DNA from: Nitrospirota bacterium
Lineage (GTDB): Bacteria > Nitrospirota > Thermodesulfovibrionia > Thermodesulfovibrionales > JdFR-86
Length of the DNA stretch: 11,814 nt
Direction of reading: 5' to 3'
Assembly (NCBI GenBank): GCA_030667205.1
Contig: DAOUWH010000021.1
Span: 1 to 11,814 of the forward strand
Positions 1 through 7,626 of the stretch are shown here, piece after piece; the first letter of the stretch is position 1, and each line of letters opens with the position of its first letter. The translations under genes were made by a program, and so were the position numbers. Under the pieces are notes generated by a model. The model did not search any database and was not told the origin of the DNA. It saw nothing but the letters and a program-made list of their open reading frames with translations.

Positions 1-198
1 ACCAAGAAGCCCGCCGAGACCAGGATGGGCAAGGGCAAGGGCTCCCCCGAGTACTGGGTAGCGGTAGTGAAGCCCGGCCGCATCCTCTATGAGGTCGCCG
101 GGATTGACGAGCCGGTGGCCAAGGAGGCCATGAGGCTTGCCTCACGGAAGCTGGCCATCGCCACGAAATTCGTAAACAGAGAGGAAATCCTGCCGTGA
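1..198 (+). CDS. rplP: 50S ribosomal protein L16, C-terminal part (5' end outside window)
   Basis: Frame 1 is open from the first base to TGA at 196-198 and encodes the last 65 residues of L16. It begins [14 protein letters not shown], the conserved central motif of L16, and ends NREEILP. L16 sits in the 50S subunit near the A-site tRNA elbow and the peptidyl transferase centre. The N-terminal half lies upstream of the window, so the full length cannot be judged. The stop codon overlaps the GTG start of rpmC by 4 nt (GTGA), which implies translational coupling. The order rplP-rpmC-rpsQ is the usual end of the S10 operon. Confidence 0.97.
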   Translation, partial: TKKPAETRMGKGKGSPEYWVAVVKPGRILYEVAGIDEPVAKEAMRLASRKLAIATKFVNREEILP

Positions 199-398
199 AG
201 GCTTCGGAGCTCAGGGACAAGACGGTCGAGGAACTCAGGGACAAGGAGACGGACCTCCGCAAAGAGCTCTTTAACCTCAGGTTTCAGACGGCCACCGGCG
301 AGCTGGAAAACCCCAGGCGAATAAGGGTGGTCAGGAAGGACATAGCCAGAGTACTTACCGTGATTACGGAGAAAGAGACGGAAGGTAAAAATGCCTAA
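195..398 (+). CDS. rpmC: 50S ribosomal protein L29
   Basis: This is a 67-residue protein of normal L29 length. It has the typical two-helix hairpin pattern, starting [14 protein letters not shown] and containing the family motif [18 protein letters not shown] at about residues 23-40. L29 binds 23S rRNA at the nascent-chain exit of the tunnel, where chaperones and targeting factors dock. The start is GTG at 195, overlapping the rplP stop by 4 nt, so translation probably depends on ribosomes finishing rplP. Its 3' end overlaps the start of rpsQ by 8 nt. Confidence 0.96.
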   Translation: MKASELRDKTVEELRDKETDLRKELFNLRFQTATGELENPRRIRVVRKDIARVLTVITEKETEGKNA

Positions 399-633
399 GA
401 AGGTTTACACCGGCACGGTCATAAGCGACAAGATGGACAAGACCATTACGGTCACGGTCACAAACCTGGTGCAGCACCGGCGGTACCGGAAGACGGTTAA
501 GAGGGTCACGAAGTTCAAGGCCCACGACCAGGAAAACCGCGCGAAGGTCGGCGATACGGTCAAGATAATCGAGTCCAGGCCCCTGAGCGCGAGCAAGCGC
601 TGGACGGTGCTCGACATAGTGGAGAAGGTTTAA
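391..633 (+). CDS. rpsQ: 30S ribosomal protein S17
   Basis: This 80-residue protein has an S17 OB-fold sequence. The N-terminal stretch [18 protein letters not shown] is the strongly conserved first-strand region, and [17 protein letters not shown] closes the protein. S17 binds the 5' domain of 16S rRNA and helps early 30S assembly. The ATG at 391 lies inside the end of rpmC (8-nt overlap), with a GGAAGG ribosome-binding sequence a few bases upstream, itself in rpmC coding sequence. It is the last S10-operon gene; the spc group follows after only 3 nt, so there is no sign of an operon break here. Confidence 0.97.
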   Translation: MPKKVYTGTVISDKMDKTITVTVTNLVQHRRYRKTVKRVTKFKAHDQENRAKVGDTVKIIESRPLSASKRWTVLDIVEKV

Positions 634-636
634 GAA

Positions 637-1005
637 ATGATCCAGCACATGAGCAGACTTGAGGTGGCCGACAATTCCGGTGCCAAGAAAGTTATGTGTA
701 TAAAGGTCCTCGGCGGGTCCAGGCGCCGCTACGCCAGGCTCGGCGACATCATAGTGGCCAGCGTCAAGGAGGCCGCCCCCGACGGGGCAATAAAGAAGGG
801 GGCAAAGGTCAAGGCCGTGGTCGTAAGGACGAAGAAGGAACAAAGGAGGGCCGACGGCTCGTACATAAGGTTCGACCGTAACTCCGTTGTTATCATAAGC
901 GCCGAGAAAGAACCCGTAGTCACGAGGATATTCGGTCCCGTGGCCAGGGAACTGAGGTGGAAGGAATTCATGAAAATAGTATCGCTTGCGCCGGAGGTGC
1001 TTTAG
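637..1005 (+). CDS. rplN: 50S ribosomal protein L14
   Basis: This 122-residue protein matches the standard L14 length. It begins [19 protein letters not shown], the conserved N-terminus with the ADNSGA motif, and later has the L14 motif [10 protein letters not shown]14 is a beta-barrel protein of the 50S interface that contacts 16S rRNA (bridge B8) and is the docking site of the silencing factor RsfS. It lies 3 nt after rpsQ and 4 nt before rplX. The upstream Shine-Dalgarno sequence is only GAAGG with a long spacing, so coupling to rpsQ probably matters for its translation. In E. coli L14 opens the spc operon; no promoter-like gap is visible here. Confidence 0.97.
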   Translation: MIQHMSRLEVADNSGAKKVMCIKVLGGSRRRYARLGDIIVASVKEAAPDGAIKKGAKVKAVVVRTKKEQRRADGSYIRFDRNSVVIISAEKEPVVTRIFGPVARELRWKEFMKIVSLAPEVL

Positions 1006-1009
1006 AAAA

Positions 1010-1330
1010 ATGGGTCTTGGCATCAGGAAAGACGACATCGTAATCGTTACCTCGGGCAAGGAAAAGGGCAAGCGCGGCCGGGTGCTCGTCGTTACGCCCG
1101 CAAAGGATGGGATCCTCGTGGAGAGGGTCAACCTCGTCAAGAGGCACATGAAGCCTTCGAAGCGCTACCAGCAGGGGGGCATCATCGAGAAAGAGGCCCC
1201 GGTGAAGATATCAATCGTGATGCTTGTCTGCCCTAAGTGCGACAAGCCCACCAGGTTCGGAAACAAGGTGCTGGAGACGGGCAAGAAGGTCAGGGTCTGC
1301 AAGAAGTGCAAGGAGGTCATAGACAAGTAA
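1010..1330 (+). CDS. rplX: 50S ribosomal protein L24 with C-terminal zinc-ribbon-like cysteines
   Basis: This 106-residue L24 starts at ATG 1010, with GGAGG at about 994-998 upstream. An in-frame TTG eight codons earlier would add a non-conserved MRRRCFRK and overlap rplN, so I rejected it. The N-terminal KOW domain is clear ([19 protein letters not shown]). The C-terminus carries two Cys-x2-Cys pairs, C74/C77 (CPKC) and C97/C100 (CKKC), as in zinc-ribbon-bearing bacterial L24 proteins. L24 is an assembly-initiator protein of the 50S and lies near the tunnel exit. The stop TAA shares its last A with the ATG of rplE (TAATG), indicating tight coupling. Confidence 0.96.
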   Translation: MGLGIRKDDIVIVTSGKEKGKRGRVLVVTPAKDGILVERVNLVKRHMKPSKRYQQGGIIEKEAPVKISIVMLVCPKCDKPTRFGNKVLETGKKVRVCKKCKEVIDK

Positions 1331-1872
1331 TGGCCGTGCGGATGAAGGAAAAGTACACGAAGGAAATAGTGCCGGCTCTGATGAAGGAGTTTTCATACAA
1401 GAGCGTGATGCAGGTGCCGAAGTTCCAGAAGGTGGTGCTGAACGTGGGGCTGGGCGAGGCCATCCAGAACATCAAGCTCCTCGACAGCATCCAGAAGGAG
1501 CTTACGAGCATAGCCGGGCAGAAGGCCGTGATCACCAAGGCCAAGAAGGCCATAGCGGGCTTCAAGCTCAGGGCGGGCATGCCCATCGGCTGCATGGTCA
1601 CCATCAGGGGGGACAGGATGTACGAGTTCCTCGACAGGTTCATAAGCCTCGCGCTTCCGAGGATAAGGGACTTCAGGGGTGTCTCCCCGAAGTCTTTCGA
1701 CGGGCACGGCAACTACGCCGTGGGCATAAAGGAGCAAACGATTTTCCCGGAGATAAACTACGACAAGGTAGAACTTCTACACGGTATGGACGTCGTAATA
1801 TGCACCAGCGCCGGGAGCAACGACGAGGGCAGGGCGCTCCTGGCCCATATGGGAATGCCGTTTGCAAAGTAA
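1330..1872 (+). CDS. rplE: 50S ribosomal protein L5
   Basis: This is a 180-residue protein, as usual for L5. The ATG at 1330 gives MAVRMKEKY, matching the family N-terminus; the longer open frame upstream is only a shadow of rplX. AGGAGGT at 1311-1317 precedes the start at a rather long spacing. Family motifs include [11 protein letters not shown] (residues 34-44), RIRDFRG (111-117) and EQTIFPEI (135-142). L5 binds 5S rRNA together with L18 and L25 in the central protuberance and contacts P-site tRNA. In E. coli the S8 repressor binds the spc mRNA at the start of this gene; I could not confirm such a fold here by eye. Confidence 0.97.
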   Translation: MAVRMKEKYTKEIVPALMKEFSYKSVMQVPKFQKVVLNVGLGEAIQNIKLLDSIQKELTSIAGQKAVITKAKKAIAGFKLRAGMPIGCMVTIRGDRMYEFLDRFISLALPRIRDFRGVSPKSFDGHGNYAVGIKEQTIFPEINYDKVELLHGMDVVICTSAGSNDEGRALLAHMGMPFAK

Positions 1873-1881
1873 AGGAGTGTT

Positions 1882-2067
1882 ATGGCAAAGGTTTGCATGA
1901 TTGAGAAAGCCAACAGGGAGCCGAAGTTCAAGGTCAGGGCATACAACCGCTGCCGCCTGTGCGGCAGGCCGCGGGCCTACATGAGGAAGTTCGGCATATG
2001 CAGGATATGCTTCAGGAGCTTCGCCCTGAAGGGCCAGATACCTGGAGTGACAAAATCAAGCTGGTAG
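1882..2067 (+). CDS. rpsN: 30S ribosomal protein S14, zinc-binding short form (type Z)
   Basis: This 61-residue S14 is the short, zinc-binding form (also called rpsZ), unlike the roughly 100-residue cysteine-free form of E. coli. Two Cys-x2-Cys pairs are present, C24/C27 (CRLC) and C40/C43 (CRIC). The C-terminus [11 protein letters not shown] is a family hallmark. S14 binds the head of the 30S subunit. AAAGGAG lies 5-6 nt upstream of the ATG at 1882. It sits between rplE and rpsH with 9-nt gaps on both sides, the standard spc position. Confidence 0.97.
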   Translation: MAKVCMIEKANREPKFKVRAYNRCRLCGRPRAYMRKFGICRICFRSFALKGQIPGVTKSSW

Positions 2068-2076
2068 AGGGAGAAC

Positions 2077-2469
2077 ATGTGGTCTGATCCTATTGCTGAC
2101 ATGCTCACCCGGATAAGGAACGCCGTCCGGGTCAATGCCGACAAGGTCGATATGCCGGCCTCGAGGCTCAAGCTTGAGATCGCCAAGATACTCAAGGAGG
2201 AGGGCTTCATCAGGGCGTACAAGATACTGAAGTACAAGCAGCAGGGCATGCTGAGGCTGAACCTCAAGTACCATGAAAACGACAGTATCATAGTCAACCT
2301 TAAGAGGATCTCGAAGCCCGGCAGGCGCGTCTATGTGGGTAAGGACGAAGTCCCCCGCGTCCTTGGCGGTGTGGGCATTGCGATACTGACGACCTCCAAG
2401 GGAGTTTTAAGCGACAGGGCATGCCGCCACACGGGAGTGGGCGGCGAGGTGATATGCCATGTCTGGTAA
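2077..2469 (+). CDS. rpsH: 30S ribosomal protein S8
   Basis: This 130-residue protein is of normal length. It begins MWSDPIADMLTRIRNA, the S8 N-terminal signature. The C-terminus has the conserved GVGGEV core and ends ICHVW, where CYVW is more usual; the preceding SDRACRHTG is also somewhat divergent from the common S8 pattern. S8 binds the central domain of 16S rRNA and, in E. coli, represses the spc operon by binding its mRNA. The ATG at 2077 follows GAGGGAGAA. The gene lies 9 nt after rpsN and 11 nt before rplF. Confidence 0.96.
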   Translation: MWSDPIADMLTRIRNAVRVNADKVDMPASRLKLEIAKILKEEGFIRAYKILKYKQQGMLRLNLKYHENDSIIVNLKRISKPGRRVYVGKDEVPRVLGGVGIAILTTSKGVLSDRACRHTGVGGEVICHVW

Positions 2470-2480
2470 AGGAGCGCCTG

Positions 2481-3020
2481 ATGTCAAGGATTGGTAAACA
2501 GCCGGTCGCGATACCCAGCGGGGTGGACGTTAAGCTCAGCGGCGCCGTCATAACCGTAAAGGGGCCGAAGGGCGAGCTTAAATGGACCCATCCCGAAGGC
2601 GTAAGCGTCTCTGTGGAGGCCGGACAGGCGGTGGTCGCAAGGGTCAACGACTCAAAGCCCGTGAGGGCGCTTCACGGCCTTTCGAGGAGCCTTATCCAGA
2701 ACATGGTCACCGGTGTCTCGGAGGGCTACACCAGGGTGCTCGAGCTCGTGGGCATCGGCTACAAGGCCCAGGTCCAGGACGACAAGGTGGTATTTATGGT
2801 GGGCTACTCCCACCCGGTGGAGTTCAAGCTGCCCGAGGGCATAAAGGCCGAAGGTGACAAGAAGCAGGTCACTATCACCCTGACCGGCACAGACAAGCAG
2901 AAGATAGGGCAGGTGGCCGCCGACATGAGGGCGATAAGAAAGCCCGACGCCTACAAGGGCAAGGGCGTACGCTATGCCGGCGAGAGGCTGAAGCTCAAGG
3001 CCGGCAAGGCCGCGAAATAA
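2481..3020 (+). CDS. rplF: 50S ribosomal protein L6
   Basis: This is a 179-residue L6 of normal length. The ATG at 2481 gives MSRIGKQPVAIPSGV, the expected N-terminus, with AAAGGAG upstream; the longer frame from 2421 is a shadow of rpsH. The C-terminal signature PDAYKGKGVRYAGE is at residues 155-168 (the usual form is PEPYKGKGVRYA). L6 has two related domains and binds 23S rRNA near the sarcin-ricin loop and the factor-binding site. A 21-nt AT-rich gap separates it from rplR. Confidence 0.97.
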   Translation: MSRIGKQPVAIPSGVDVKLSGAVITVKGPKGELKWTHPEGVSVSVEAGQAVVARVNDSKPVRALHGLSRSLIQNMVTGVSEGYTRVLELVGIGYKAQVQDDKVVFMVGYSHPVEFKLPEGIKAEGDKKQVTITLTGTDKQKIGQVAADMRAIRKPDAYKGKGVRYAGERLKLKAGKAAK

Positions 3021-3041
3021 TAAACGGAGGGTTTTTATAAA

Positions 3042-3404
3042 ATGGCGTCAAGAAACGATATGCGAAAGAGGCGTCATTCGCGTATAAGGAAAAAGGTCTC
3101 CGGCACCACGCAGAAGCCGAGGCTCTGCATCTACAGGAGCCTCAACAATATATATGCGCAGATAATAGACGACGCCGCAGGCAGGACCCTCGTGTCGTCC
3201 TCGACGCTCGATGCCGCCTCCTTCAAGGGGCACAAGGGCCACAGGGGCAATATCGAGGCCTCCCGCAAGGCTGGCGAACTGGTTGGCAAGAAGGCCCTCA
3301 AGGCTGGCATCAGGAAGGTCGTCTTCGACAGGGGCGGCTACCTCTACCACGGCAGGGTCAAGGCCCTTGCCGATGCGGCCAGAGAGGCGGGGCTGGAGTT
3401 TTAA
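3042..3404 (+). CDS. rplR: 50S ribosomal protein L18
   Basis: This 120-residue protein has a basic N-terminus ([16 protein letters not shown]) and the L18 core, including [16 protein letters not shown], and the C-terminal motif [20 protein letters not shown]18 binds 5S rRNA with L5 and builds the central protuberance. GGAGGG at 3027-3031 lies 10 nt upstream of the ATG. It is followed by a 23-nt gap and rpsE. Confidence 0.97.
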   Translation: MASRNDMRKRRHSRIRKKVSGTTQKPRLCIYRSLNNIYAQIIDDAAGRTLVSSSTLDAASFKGHKGHRGNIEASRKAGELVGKKALKAGIRKVVFDRGGYLYHGRVKALADAAREAGLEF

Positions 3405-3427
3405 AGTGATTTTTTCAAGGAGGCATA

Positions 3428-3973
3428 GTGGGAAGAATTGAGCCGGAAGGTCTGACTCTAAAGGACAAGGTAATCTACATAAACAGGGTGGCCAAGGTCG
3501 TCAAGGGCGGCAGAAGGTTTTCATTTAGCGCCCTGGTCGTCGTCGGCGACGGCGAAGGCATCGTGGGCATCGGAAAAGGCAAGGCCAACGAGGTCCCCGA
3601 GGCCATAAGAAAGGCCGTGGAGCGGGCAAAGAAGAGCCTTATGTCATTCCCACTTAAGGACACCACCATACACCATCGCGTGATAGGCAAGTTCGGCGGC
3701 GGCATGGTAGTGATGAACCCGGCCCCGAAGGGCACGGGCATCATCGCCGGAGGCCCGGTGCGGGCGATAATCGAGGTCTGCGGAATTCAGGACATCGTGG
3801 CCAAGAGCCTCGGCGGGCACAACCCGTTCAATACGGCGAGGGCCACGCTTGACGGCCTGGGCCAGCTCAGGAGCCCTGAGGAGGCGATAAGGCTCAGGAA
3901 GGGTAGGCCCGAGGAGACAGCGGCCAAAGGGGAGAAGAAAGAGGAAGCGCAAGGAGCTGAGACACGGCCATGA
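3428..3973 (+). CDS. rpsE: 30S ribosomal protein S5
   Basis: This 181-residue S5 starts at GTG 3428. AAGGAGG at 3417-3423 lies 4 nt upstream and supports this start, and the resulting N-terminus ([20 protein letters not shown]) aligns with the family. The N-terminal dsRNA-binding-like domain covers about residues 11-75, and the C-terminal S5 domain follows. S5 helps control decoding fidelity, lines the mRNA entry tunnel and has helicase activity with S3 and S4. The last 25 or so residues (from about 156) are a Lys/Glu/Ala-rich tail beyond the usual core. The stop TGA overlaps the ATG of rplO (ATGA), so no space exists for rpmD, which often sits here. Confidence 0.97.
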   Translation: MGRIEPEGLTLKDKVIYINRVAKVVKGGRRFSFSALVVVGDGEGIVGIGKGKANEVPEAIRKAVERAKKSLMSFPLKDTTIHHRVIGKFGGGMVVMNPAPKGTGIIAGGPVRAIIEVCGIQDIVAKSLGGHNPFNTARATLDGLGQLRSPEEAIRLRKGRPEETAAKGEKKEEAQGAETRP

Positions 3974-4407
3974 AGATACAGGAGCTAAGTGGAGCACGGG
4001 GGAGCACGAAAAAGAACAAGCGCGTGGGACGCGGCCCGGGCTCAGGCCACGGCAAGACCTCCACGAGGGGGCACAAGGGACAGAAATGCCGCTCTGGCGG
4101 TGGTGTGAGGCTAGGGTTCGAGGGCGGCCAGATGCCGCTTCAGAGGAGGCTTCCAAAGAGGGGTTTTAAAAACCCCTTCGCTACAAGGCATGCAGTACTG
4201 AACCTCAGGGACATCGAAAGGTGCGGCCTCGACGAGGTCAACCCCGAGGTCCTTCTTGAGCAGGGAATCATAAAATCCATAAACGACGGACTCAAGGTCC
4301 TGGGCACGGGCGAGCTAACCCGCGCCGTGAAGGTAAGGGCCAACGCTTTCAGTTTTTCTGCGCGGGAGAAGATAGAGGGAGCAGGCGGCACCGCAGAGGT
4401 GATCTGA
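3970..4407 (+). CDS. rplO: 50S ribosomal protein L15
   Basis: This 145-residue L15 has the Gly/Arg/Lys-rich N-terminal extension that penetrates the 23S rRNA core ([20 protein letters not shown], then [12 protein letters not shown]) and a globular C-terminal domain. Its length is typical. The ATG at 3970 overlaps the rpsE stop by 4 nt. The usual upstream neighbour rpmD (L30) is missing. It ends one base before the TTG start of secY, so secY translation is probably coupled to it. Confidence 0.97.
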   Translation: MKIQELSGARGSTKKNKRVGRGPGSGHGKTSTRGHKGQKCRSGGGVRLGFEGGQMPLQRRLPKRGFKNPFATRHAVLNLRDIERCGLDEVNPEVLLEQGIIKSINDGLKVLGTGELTRAVKVRANAFSFSAREKIEGAGGTAEVI

Positions 4408-4408
4408 T

Positions 4409-5716
4409 TTGGGAGCCTTCGCGAGTTTCCAGAACATCTTCAAGATAGCAGAACTTAAAAGCAGGGTGCTTTTTACCCTCGCCCTCCTGGCCGTCTACCG
4501 CATCGGGGCGCACGTCCCAACACCGGGCATCAACGGTGAAGAGCTTTCGAAATTTCTCTCGGAGCGCGGCGGCGCCATCATGGGTTTCTTCGACATGTTC
4601 ACCGGCGGGGCGCTCTCCAGGGTCACGATATTCGCCCTGGGCATAATGCCCTACATAAGCGCCTCCATCATACTTCAGCTTCTCACCGTCGTGGTGCCGT
4701 ACATCGGCAAGCTCGCCAAAGAGGGGGAGGCGGGAAGGAAAAAAATTACCCGCTACACCCGCTACGGCACGGTAGGCATTAGCATCATACAGTCGTTCTT
4801 CATATCCGTGGGCCTTGAGACCATGGCCGGAGGGGCCTTCATCCAGAGCCCCGGCTGGAGTTTCAGGCTCATGACCATGCTAACCCTGACATCGGGCACC
4901 GCATTCATAATGTGGCTTGGCGAGCAGATAACCGAGCGCGGCATAGGCAACGGCATATCCCTGATAATCTTCGCCGGCATAGTGGCGCAGCTGCCCGCGG
5001 CAATAATCAATACCGTAAGGCTCACGAAGACCGGGGAGCTTACGGTGATATTCCTGATAGCCCTCCTGGTGATGATGGTAGTCGTGGTCGCCCTGATAAT
5101 CTACGTCGAAAGGGGCCAGAGGAAGCTCCCCGTACAGTATGCCCGACGAGTCGTCGGCAGAAAAGTCTACGGGGGCCAGTCCACGCACCTGCCCCTGAAG
5201 GTAAACACCGCGGGCGTTATCCCCCCGATATTCGCCTCCTCGATAATCATGTTCCCGGCTACGGTGGCCGGCTTCATCTCCATCCCCTGGGTGCAGAGCA
5301 TCGCCGGGCAGCTTGCCCCCGGCACGCTGACGTATACGGTGCTTTACATCGGAATGATATTCTTCTTCGCCTATTTTTACACTGCCGTGGTGTTCAACCC
5401 CGTTGATGTCGCCGACAACCTCAAGAAGTACGGCGGCTTCATCCCGGGCATAAGGCCGGGGCACAAGACCTCGGAATACATCTACAGGGTGCTTAGCAGG
5501 ATTACTTTTGTGGGCGCAATTTACCTTGCTACCGTTTGCATAATACCCGAGATACTTATAAGCAAATTCAACGTGCCATTCTATTTCGGCGGCACGTCGC
5601 TCCTGATAGTGGTCGGTGTGGCACTGGATACGGTCTCGCAGATAGAGTCGCACCTCGTGACCCGCTCCTACGAGGGCTTCCTCAGAAAGGGGAGGCTCAA
5701 GGGCCGGAGGGGTTAG
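4409..5716 (+). CDS. secY: Preprotein translocase subunit SecY
   Basis: This 435-residue polytopic membrane protein is the channel-forming core of the SecYEG translocon. Visible family marks include [20 protein letters not shown] (first helix, about residues 20-39), [18 protein letters not shown] (174-191), [11 protein letters not shown] (341-351, near a cytoplasmic loop that contacts SecA and the ribosome) and the basic C-terminal tail [15 protein letters not shown]. About ten hydrophobic segments fit the family topology. The start is TTG at 4409: it has AGAGGTGA upstream (about 4395-4402), leaves one base after rplO and gives the expected N-terminus; no later start would keep the first helix intact. 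The common downstream neighbour adk is absent. Confidence 0.97.
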   Translation: MGAFASFQNIFKIAELKSRVLFTLALLAVYRIGAHVPTPGINGEELSKFLSERGGAIMGFFDMFTGGALSRVTIFALGIMPYISASIILQLLTVVVPYIGKLAKEGEAGRKKITRYTRYGTVGISIIQSFFISVGLETMAGGAFIQSPGWSFRLMTMLTLTSGTAFIMWLGEQITERGIGNGISLIIFAGIVAQLPAAIINTVRLTKTGELTVIFLIALLVMMVVVVALIIYVERGQRKLPVQYARRVVGRKVYGGQSTHLPLKVNTAGVIPPIFASSIIMFPATVAGFISIPWVQSIAGQLAPGTLTYTVLYIGMIFFFAYFYTAVVFNPVDVADNLKKYGGFIPGIRPGHKTSEYIYRVLSRITFVGAIYLATVCIIPEILISKFNVPFYFGGTSLLIVVGVALDTVSQIESHLVTRSYEGFLRKGRLKGRRG

Positions 5717-5726
5717 AGGGTGCGCC

Positions 5727-6476
5727 GTGATCGTCCTTAAGTCCAATGACGAGATAGAGAGAATAGGCGATGCGTGCCGGATAGTAGGCGGGACAATCGG
5801 GGCCCTCAAGGGGTTTGTGGCCGAGGGGGTCACGACCAGGGAGATAGAGAAGTTCGCGGCGAGCGTTATTGACAAAAACGGCGGACGGGCCGCCTTTAAG
5901 GGATACAGGGGGTTTCCGGGAAGCGTATGCACCTCGGTCAACGACCAGGTCGTGCACGGCATACCCTCTTCGCGCAAGCTTAAGGAAGGCGACATCATCA
6001 GCATAGATATAGGGGTCTTTTACAAAGGATTTTACGGCGATGCGGCGATAACCCTCCCCGTGGGCAGGGTTATCGAGGCCGCCGAGACCCTCATGCGGGT
6101 AACGGCTGAGGCCTTAGACCTCGGGATCGACGCCGCGAGGGCCGGGGGCAGGGTCTCTGATATCTCCTGTGCCATCCAGGGCCACGTGGAGGCCAACGGG
6201 TTTTCGGTGGTGCGGACATTTGTTGGCCACGGCATTGGCAAGGAGCTGCACGAGGAGCCCCAGATTCCCAACTACGGCCGGTGCGGCCGGGGGGCGAGGC
6301 TCCGCGCCGGCATGACGCTGGCCCTTGAGCCCATGGTAAACGCCGGGGGCTCGGGCGTAAATGTGCTCGACGACGGATGGACCGCCGTGACGGCTGACGG
6401 CAGCCTCTCGGCACATTTCGAGCACACGGTGGCCATAACTGAGGACGAACCTAGGGTCTTGACCGAGCATGTGTAA
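5727..6476 (+). CDS. map: Methionine aminopeptidase, type I
   Basis: This 249-residue protein removes the N-terminal methionine from new proteins. All dinuclear-metal ligands expected for the family are present: D94, D105, H168, E201 and E232. The conserved histidines H77 (in VVHGIP) and H175 (in ELHEEP) are present too. There is no N-terminal zinc-finger or SH3-type extension, so this is the simple bacterial type. The start GTG at 5727 gives MIVLKSNDEIERI, matching the usual N-terminus, with GGAGGGGTTAGAGG upstream, partly inside secY. It follows secY by 10 nt, where many bacteria have adk in between. Its last codons overlap a likely promoter for infA. Confidence 0.96.
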   Translation: MIVLKSNDEIERIGDACRIVGGTIGALKGFVAEGVTTREIEKFAASVIDKNGGRAAFKGYRGFPGSVCTSVNDQVVHGIPSSRKLKEGDIISIDIGVFYKGFYGDAAITLPVGRVIEAAETLMRVTAEALDLGIDAARAGGRVSDISCAIQGHVEANGFSVVRTFVGHGIGKELHEEPQIPNYGRCGRGARLRAGMTLALEPMVNAGGSGVNVLDDGWTAVTADGSLSAHFEHTVAITEDEPRVLTEHV

Positions 6477-6488
6477 TATAAGTATAAT
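6459..6488 (+). promoter_or_regulatory. Sigma70-type promoter for infA and downstream genes
   Basis: TTGACC (6459-6464) is followed by an 18-nt spacer and a perfect TATAAT (6483-6488). The -35 box lies in the last codons of map and the -10 box just after its stop, in an AT-rich patch that stands out from the GC-rich surroundings. The expected transcription start is near 6495, only about 5 nt before the infA ATG at 6500, giving an almost leaderless transcript. It could let infA, rpmJ and the alpha genes be transcribed apart from the upstream ribosomal genes. Confidence 0.6.
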
Positions 6489-6499
6489 ATTAGGTTCAG

Positions 6500-6718
6500 A
6501 TGCCTAAAGAAGACAGCATAGAAGTCCAAGGCACGATAGTAGAGACGCTGCCCAACGCGAAGTTCAGGGTGAAGCTCGACAGCGACCAGATAATAATGGC
6601 TTATATCTCCGGAAAGATGAGGATGCACTTTATAAAGATACTGCCAGGGGACAGGGTGCTCCTGGAGCTGTCGCCCTACGACCTTACCAAGGGCAGGATA
6701 ACTTACAGGTACAAGTAA
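6500..6718 (+). CDS. infA: Translation initiation factor IF-1
   Basis: This 72-residue OB-fold protein has the IF-1 landmarks [18 protein letters not shown] and the C-terminal [17 protein letters not shown]-1 binds the 30S A site during initiation. The N-terminus [22 protein letters not shown] is the usual one with small changes. The ATG at 6500 is fixed by homology, but there is no clear Shine-Dalgarno sequence; only AGG at 6492-6494 lies near it. This fits the promoter just upstream, which would start the mRNA a few bases before the ATG. rpmJ follows after 12 nt. Confidence 0.97.
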   Translation: MPKEDSIEVQGTIVETLPNAKFRVKLDSDQIIMAYISGKMRMHFIKILPGDRVLLELSPYDLTKGRITYRYK

Positions 6719-6730
6719 GGAGCGGATGAG

Positions 6731-6844
6731 ATGAAAGTACGTGCTTCGGTAAAACCGATATGTGCCAAGTGCAAGGTGGTAAAAAGAAAAGGCGTGGTGC
6801 GGGTGATATGCGAAAACCCCCGCCACAAGCAGAGGCAAGGATAA
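6731..6844 (+). CDS. rpmJ: 50S ribosomal protein L36, zinc-binding form
   Basis: This short 37-residue gene encodes [11 protein letters not shown], the hallmark N-terminus of L36. The zinc ligands are C11, C14, C27 and H32 (Cys3His pattern), so it is the zinc-containing form. L36 is the smallest 50S protein and fills a pocket in 23S rRNA late in assembly. TAAGGAG at 6716-6722, overlapping the infA stop, acts as ribosome-binding site 8 nt before the ATG. It ends TAA at 6842-6844, 13 nt before rpsM. Confidence 0.97.
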   Translation: MKVRASVKPICAKCKVVKRKGVVRVICENPRHKQRQG

Positions 6845-6857
6845 AGGGAGGAGCCTG

Positions 6858-7232
6858 ATGGCCAGAATTGCCGGAGTGGAGCTGCCAAAGAACGAAAGAG
6901 TTGAGGTTGGGCTTACGAGGATTTTCGGCATCGGGATGTCTTCGTCGAAGAAGATATTGGCCGATACCGGGACGAACCCCAACGTCAGGGTCAGGGAGCT
7001 CACCGACGACCAGATAGTCAAGATACGAAACGCCATCGAGCGGGACTTCAGGGTCGAGGGCGACATGAAGCGGGAAGTCTCGGGCCACATAAAGAGGCTC
7101 ATGGATATCGGATGCTACAGGGGGGTCAGGCACCGCATCGGGCTTCCTGTAAGGGGACAGAGGACGAAAACGAATGCACGGACCCGCAAGGGGCCCAAGA
7201 GGGGCGCGGTAGCGGGCAAGAGGAAGATATAA
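6858..7232 (+). CDS. rpsM: 30S ribosomal protein S13
   Basis: This 124-residue protein begins [20 protein letters not shown] and has the helix-two-turn-helix region with IFGIG, then [20 protein letters not shown] and the basic tail [16 protein letters not shown], all typical of S13. S13 sits in the 30S head and contacts P-site tRNA and the 50S subunit (bridges B1a/B1b). GGGAGGAG lies just upstream of the ATG at 6858. In E. coli it opens the alpha operon and its leader carries the S4 repressor pseudoknot; here only 13 nt separate it from rpmJ, so such a leader would have to lie within rpmJ. Confidence 0.97.
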   Translation: MARIAGVELPKNERVEVGLTRIFGIGMSSSKKILADTGTNPNVRVRELTDDQIVKIRNAIERDFRVEGDMKREVSGHIKRLMDIGCYRGVRHRIGLPVRGQRTKTNARTRKGPKRGAVAGKRKI

Positions 7233-7233
7233 C

Positions 7234-7623
7234 ATGGGGCAGAAAAAAAGGGGCGGCAAGAAAAAAGAAAAAAAGAACATCCCTGCCGGGGCCGCGCACA
7301 TCCAGGCGACGTTCAACAACACGATCGTCACGATAACCGACCCCCAGGGCAATGTCATATCATGGGCGAGCGCGGGCAGCCTCGGCTTCAAGGGCTCCCG
7401 GAAGGGCACCCTGTACGCGGCGCAGATAACCGCCGATGCCGCGGCCAAGAAGGCGGCCGAGGCGGGCATGAAGCAGGTGGACGTCTACGTCAAGGGCCCT
7501 GGCTCGGGCCGTGAGTCGGCGATCAGGGCGCTTCAGGCCGCAGGGCTTGATATAACTATTATCAGGGACGTTACCCCTGTGCCGCACAACGGCTGCAGGC
7601 CGCCCAAGCGCAGAAGGGTTTAA
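7234..7623 (+). CDS. rpsK: 30S ribosomal protein S11
   Basis: This 129-residue protein has a lysine-rich start ([14 protein letters not shown]) and the S11 core: [48 protein letters not shown] and the C-terminal [19 protein letters not shown]11 forms part of the 30S platform near the E site and the Shine-Dalgarno helix. The ATG at 7234 is one base after the rpsM stop; GAGGAAG inside the end of rpsM serves as ribosome-binding site. rpsD follows after 3 nt. Confidence 0.97.
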   Translation: MGQKKRGGKKKEKKNIPAGAAHIQATFNNTIVTITDPQGNVISWASAGSLGFKGSRKGTLYAAQITADAAAKKAAEAGMKQVDVYVKGPGSGRESAIRALQAAGLDITIIRDVTPVPHNGCRPPKRRRV

Positions 7624-7626
7624 TAC

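Noticed and set aside
5869..5874. TTGACA inside map as a promoter -35 box
   Set aside because: No -10-like sequence lies 16-18 nt downstream; the sequence there is GC-rich coding DNA.
4880..6004. Long open frame on the minus strand opposite secY and map
   Set aside because: It lies wholly opposite two strongly conserved genes, has no family-like sequence, and long antisense frames are expected with this base and codon composition.
6272..7469. Minus-strand open frames opposite map, infA, rpmJ, rpsM and rpsK
   Set aside because: They are shadows of recognised + strand genes with no recognisable product or ribosome-binding site.
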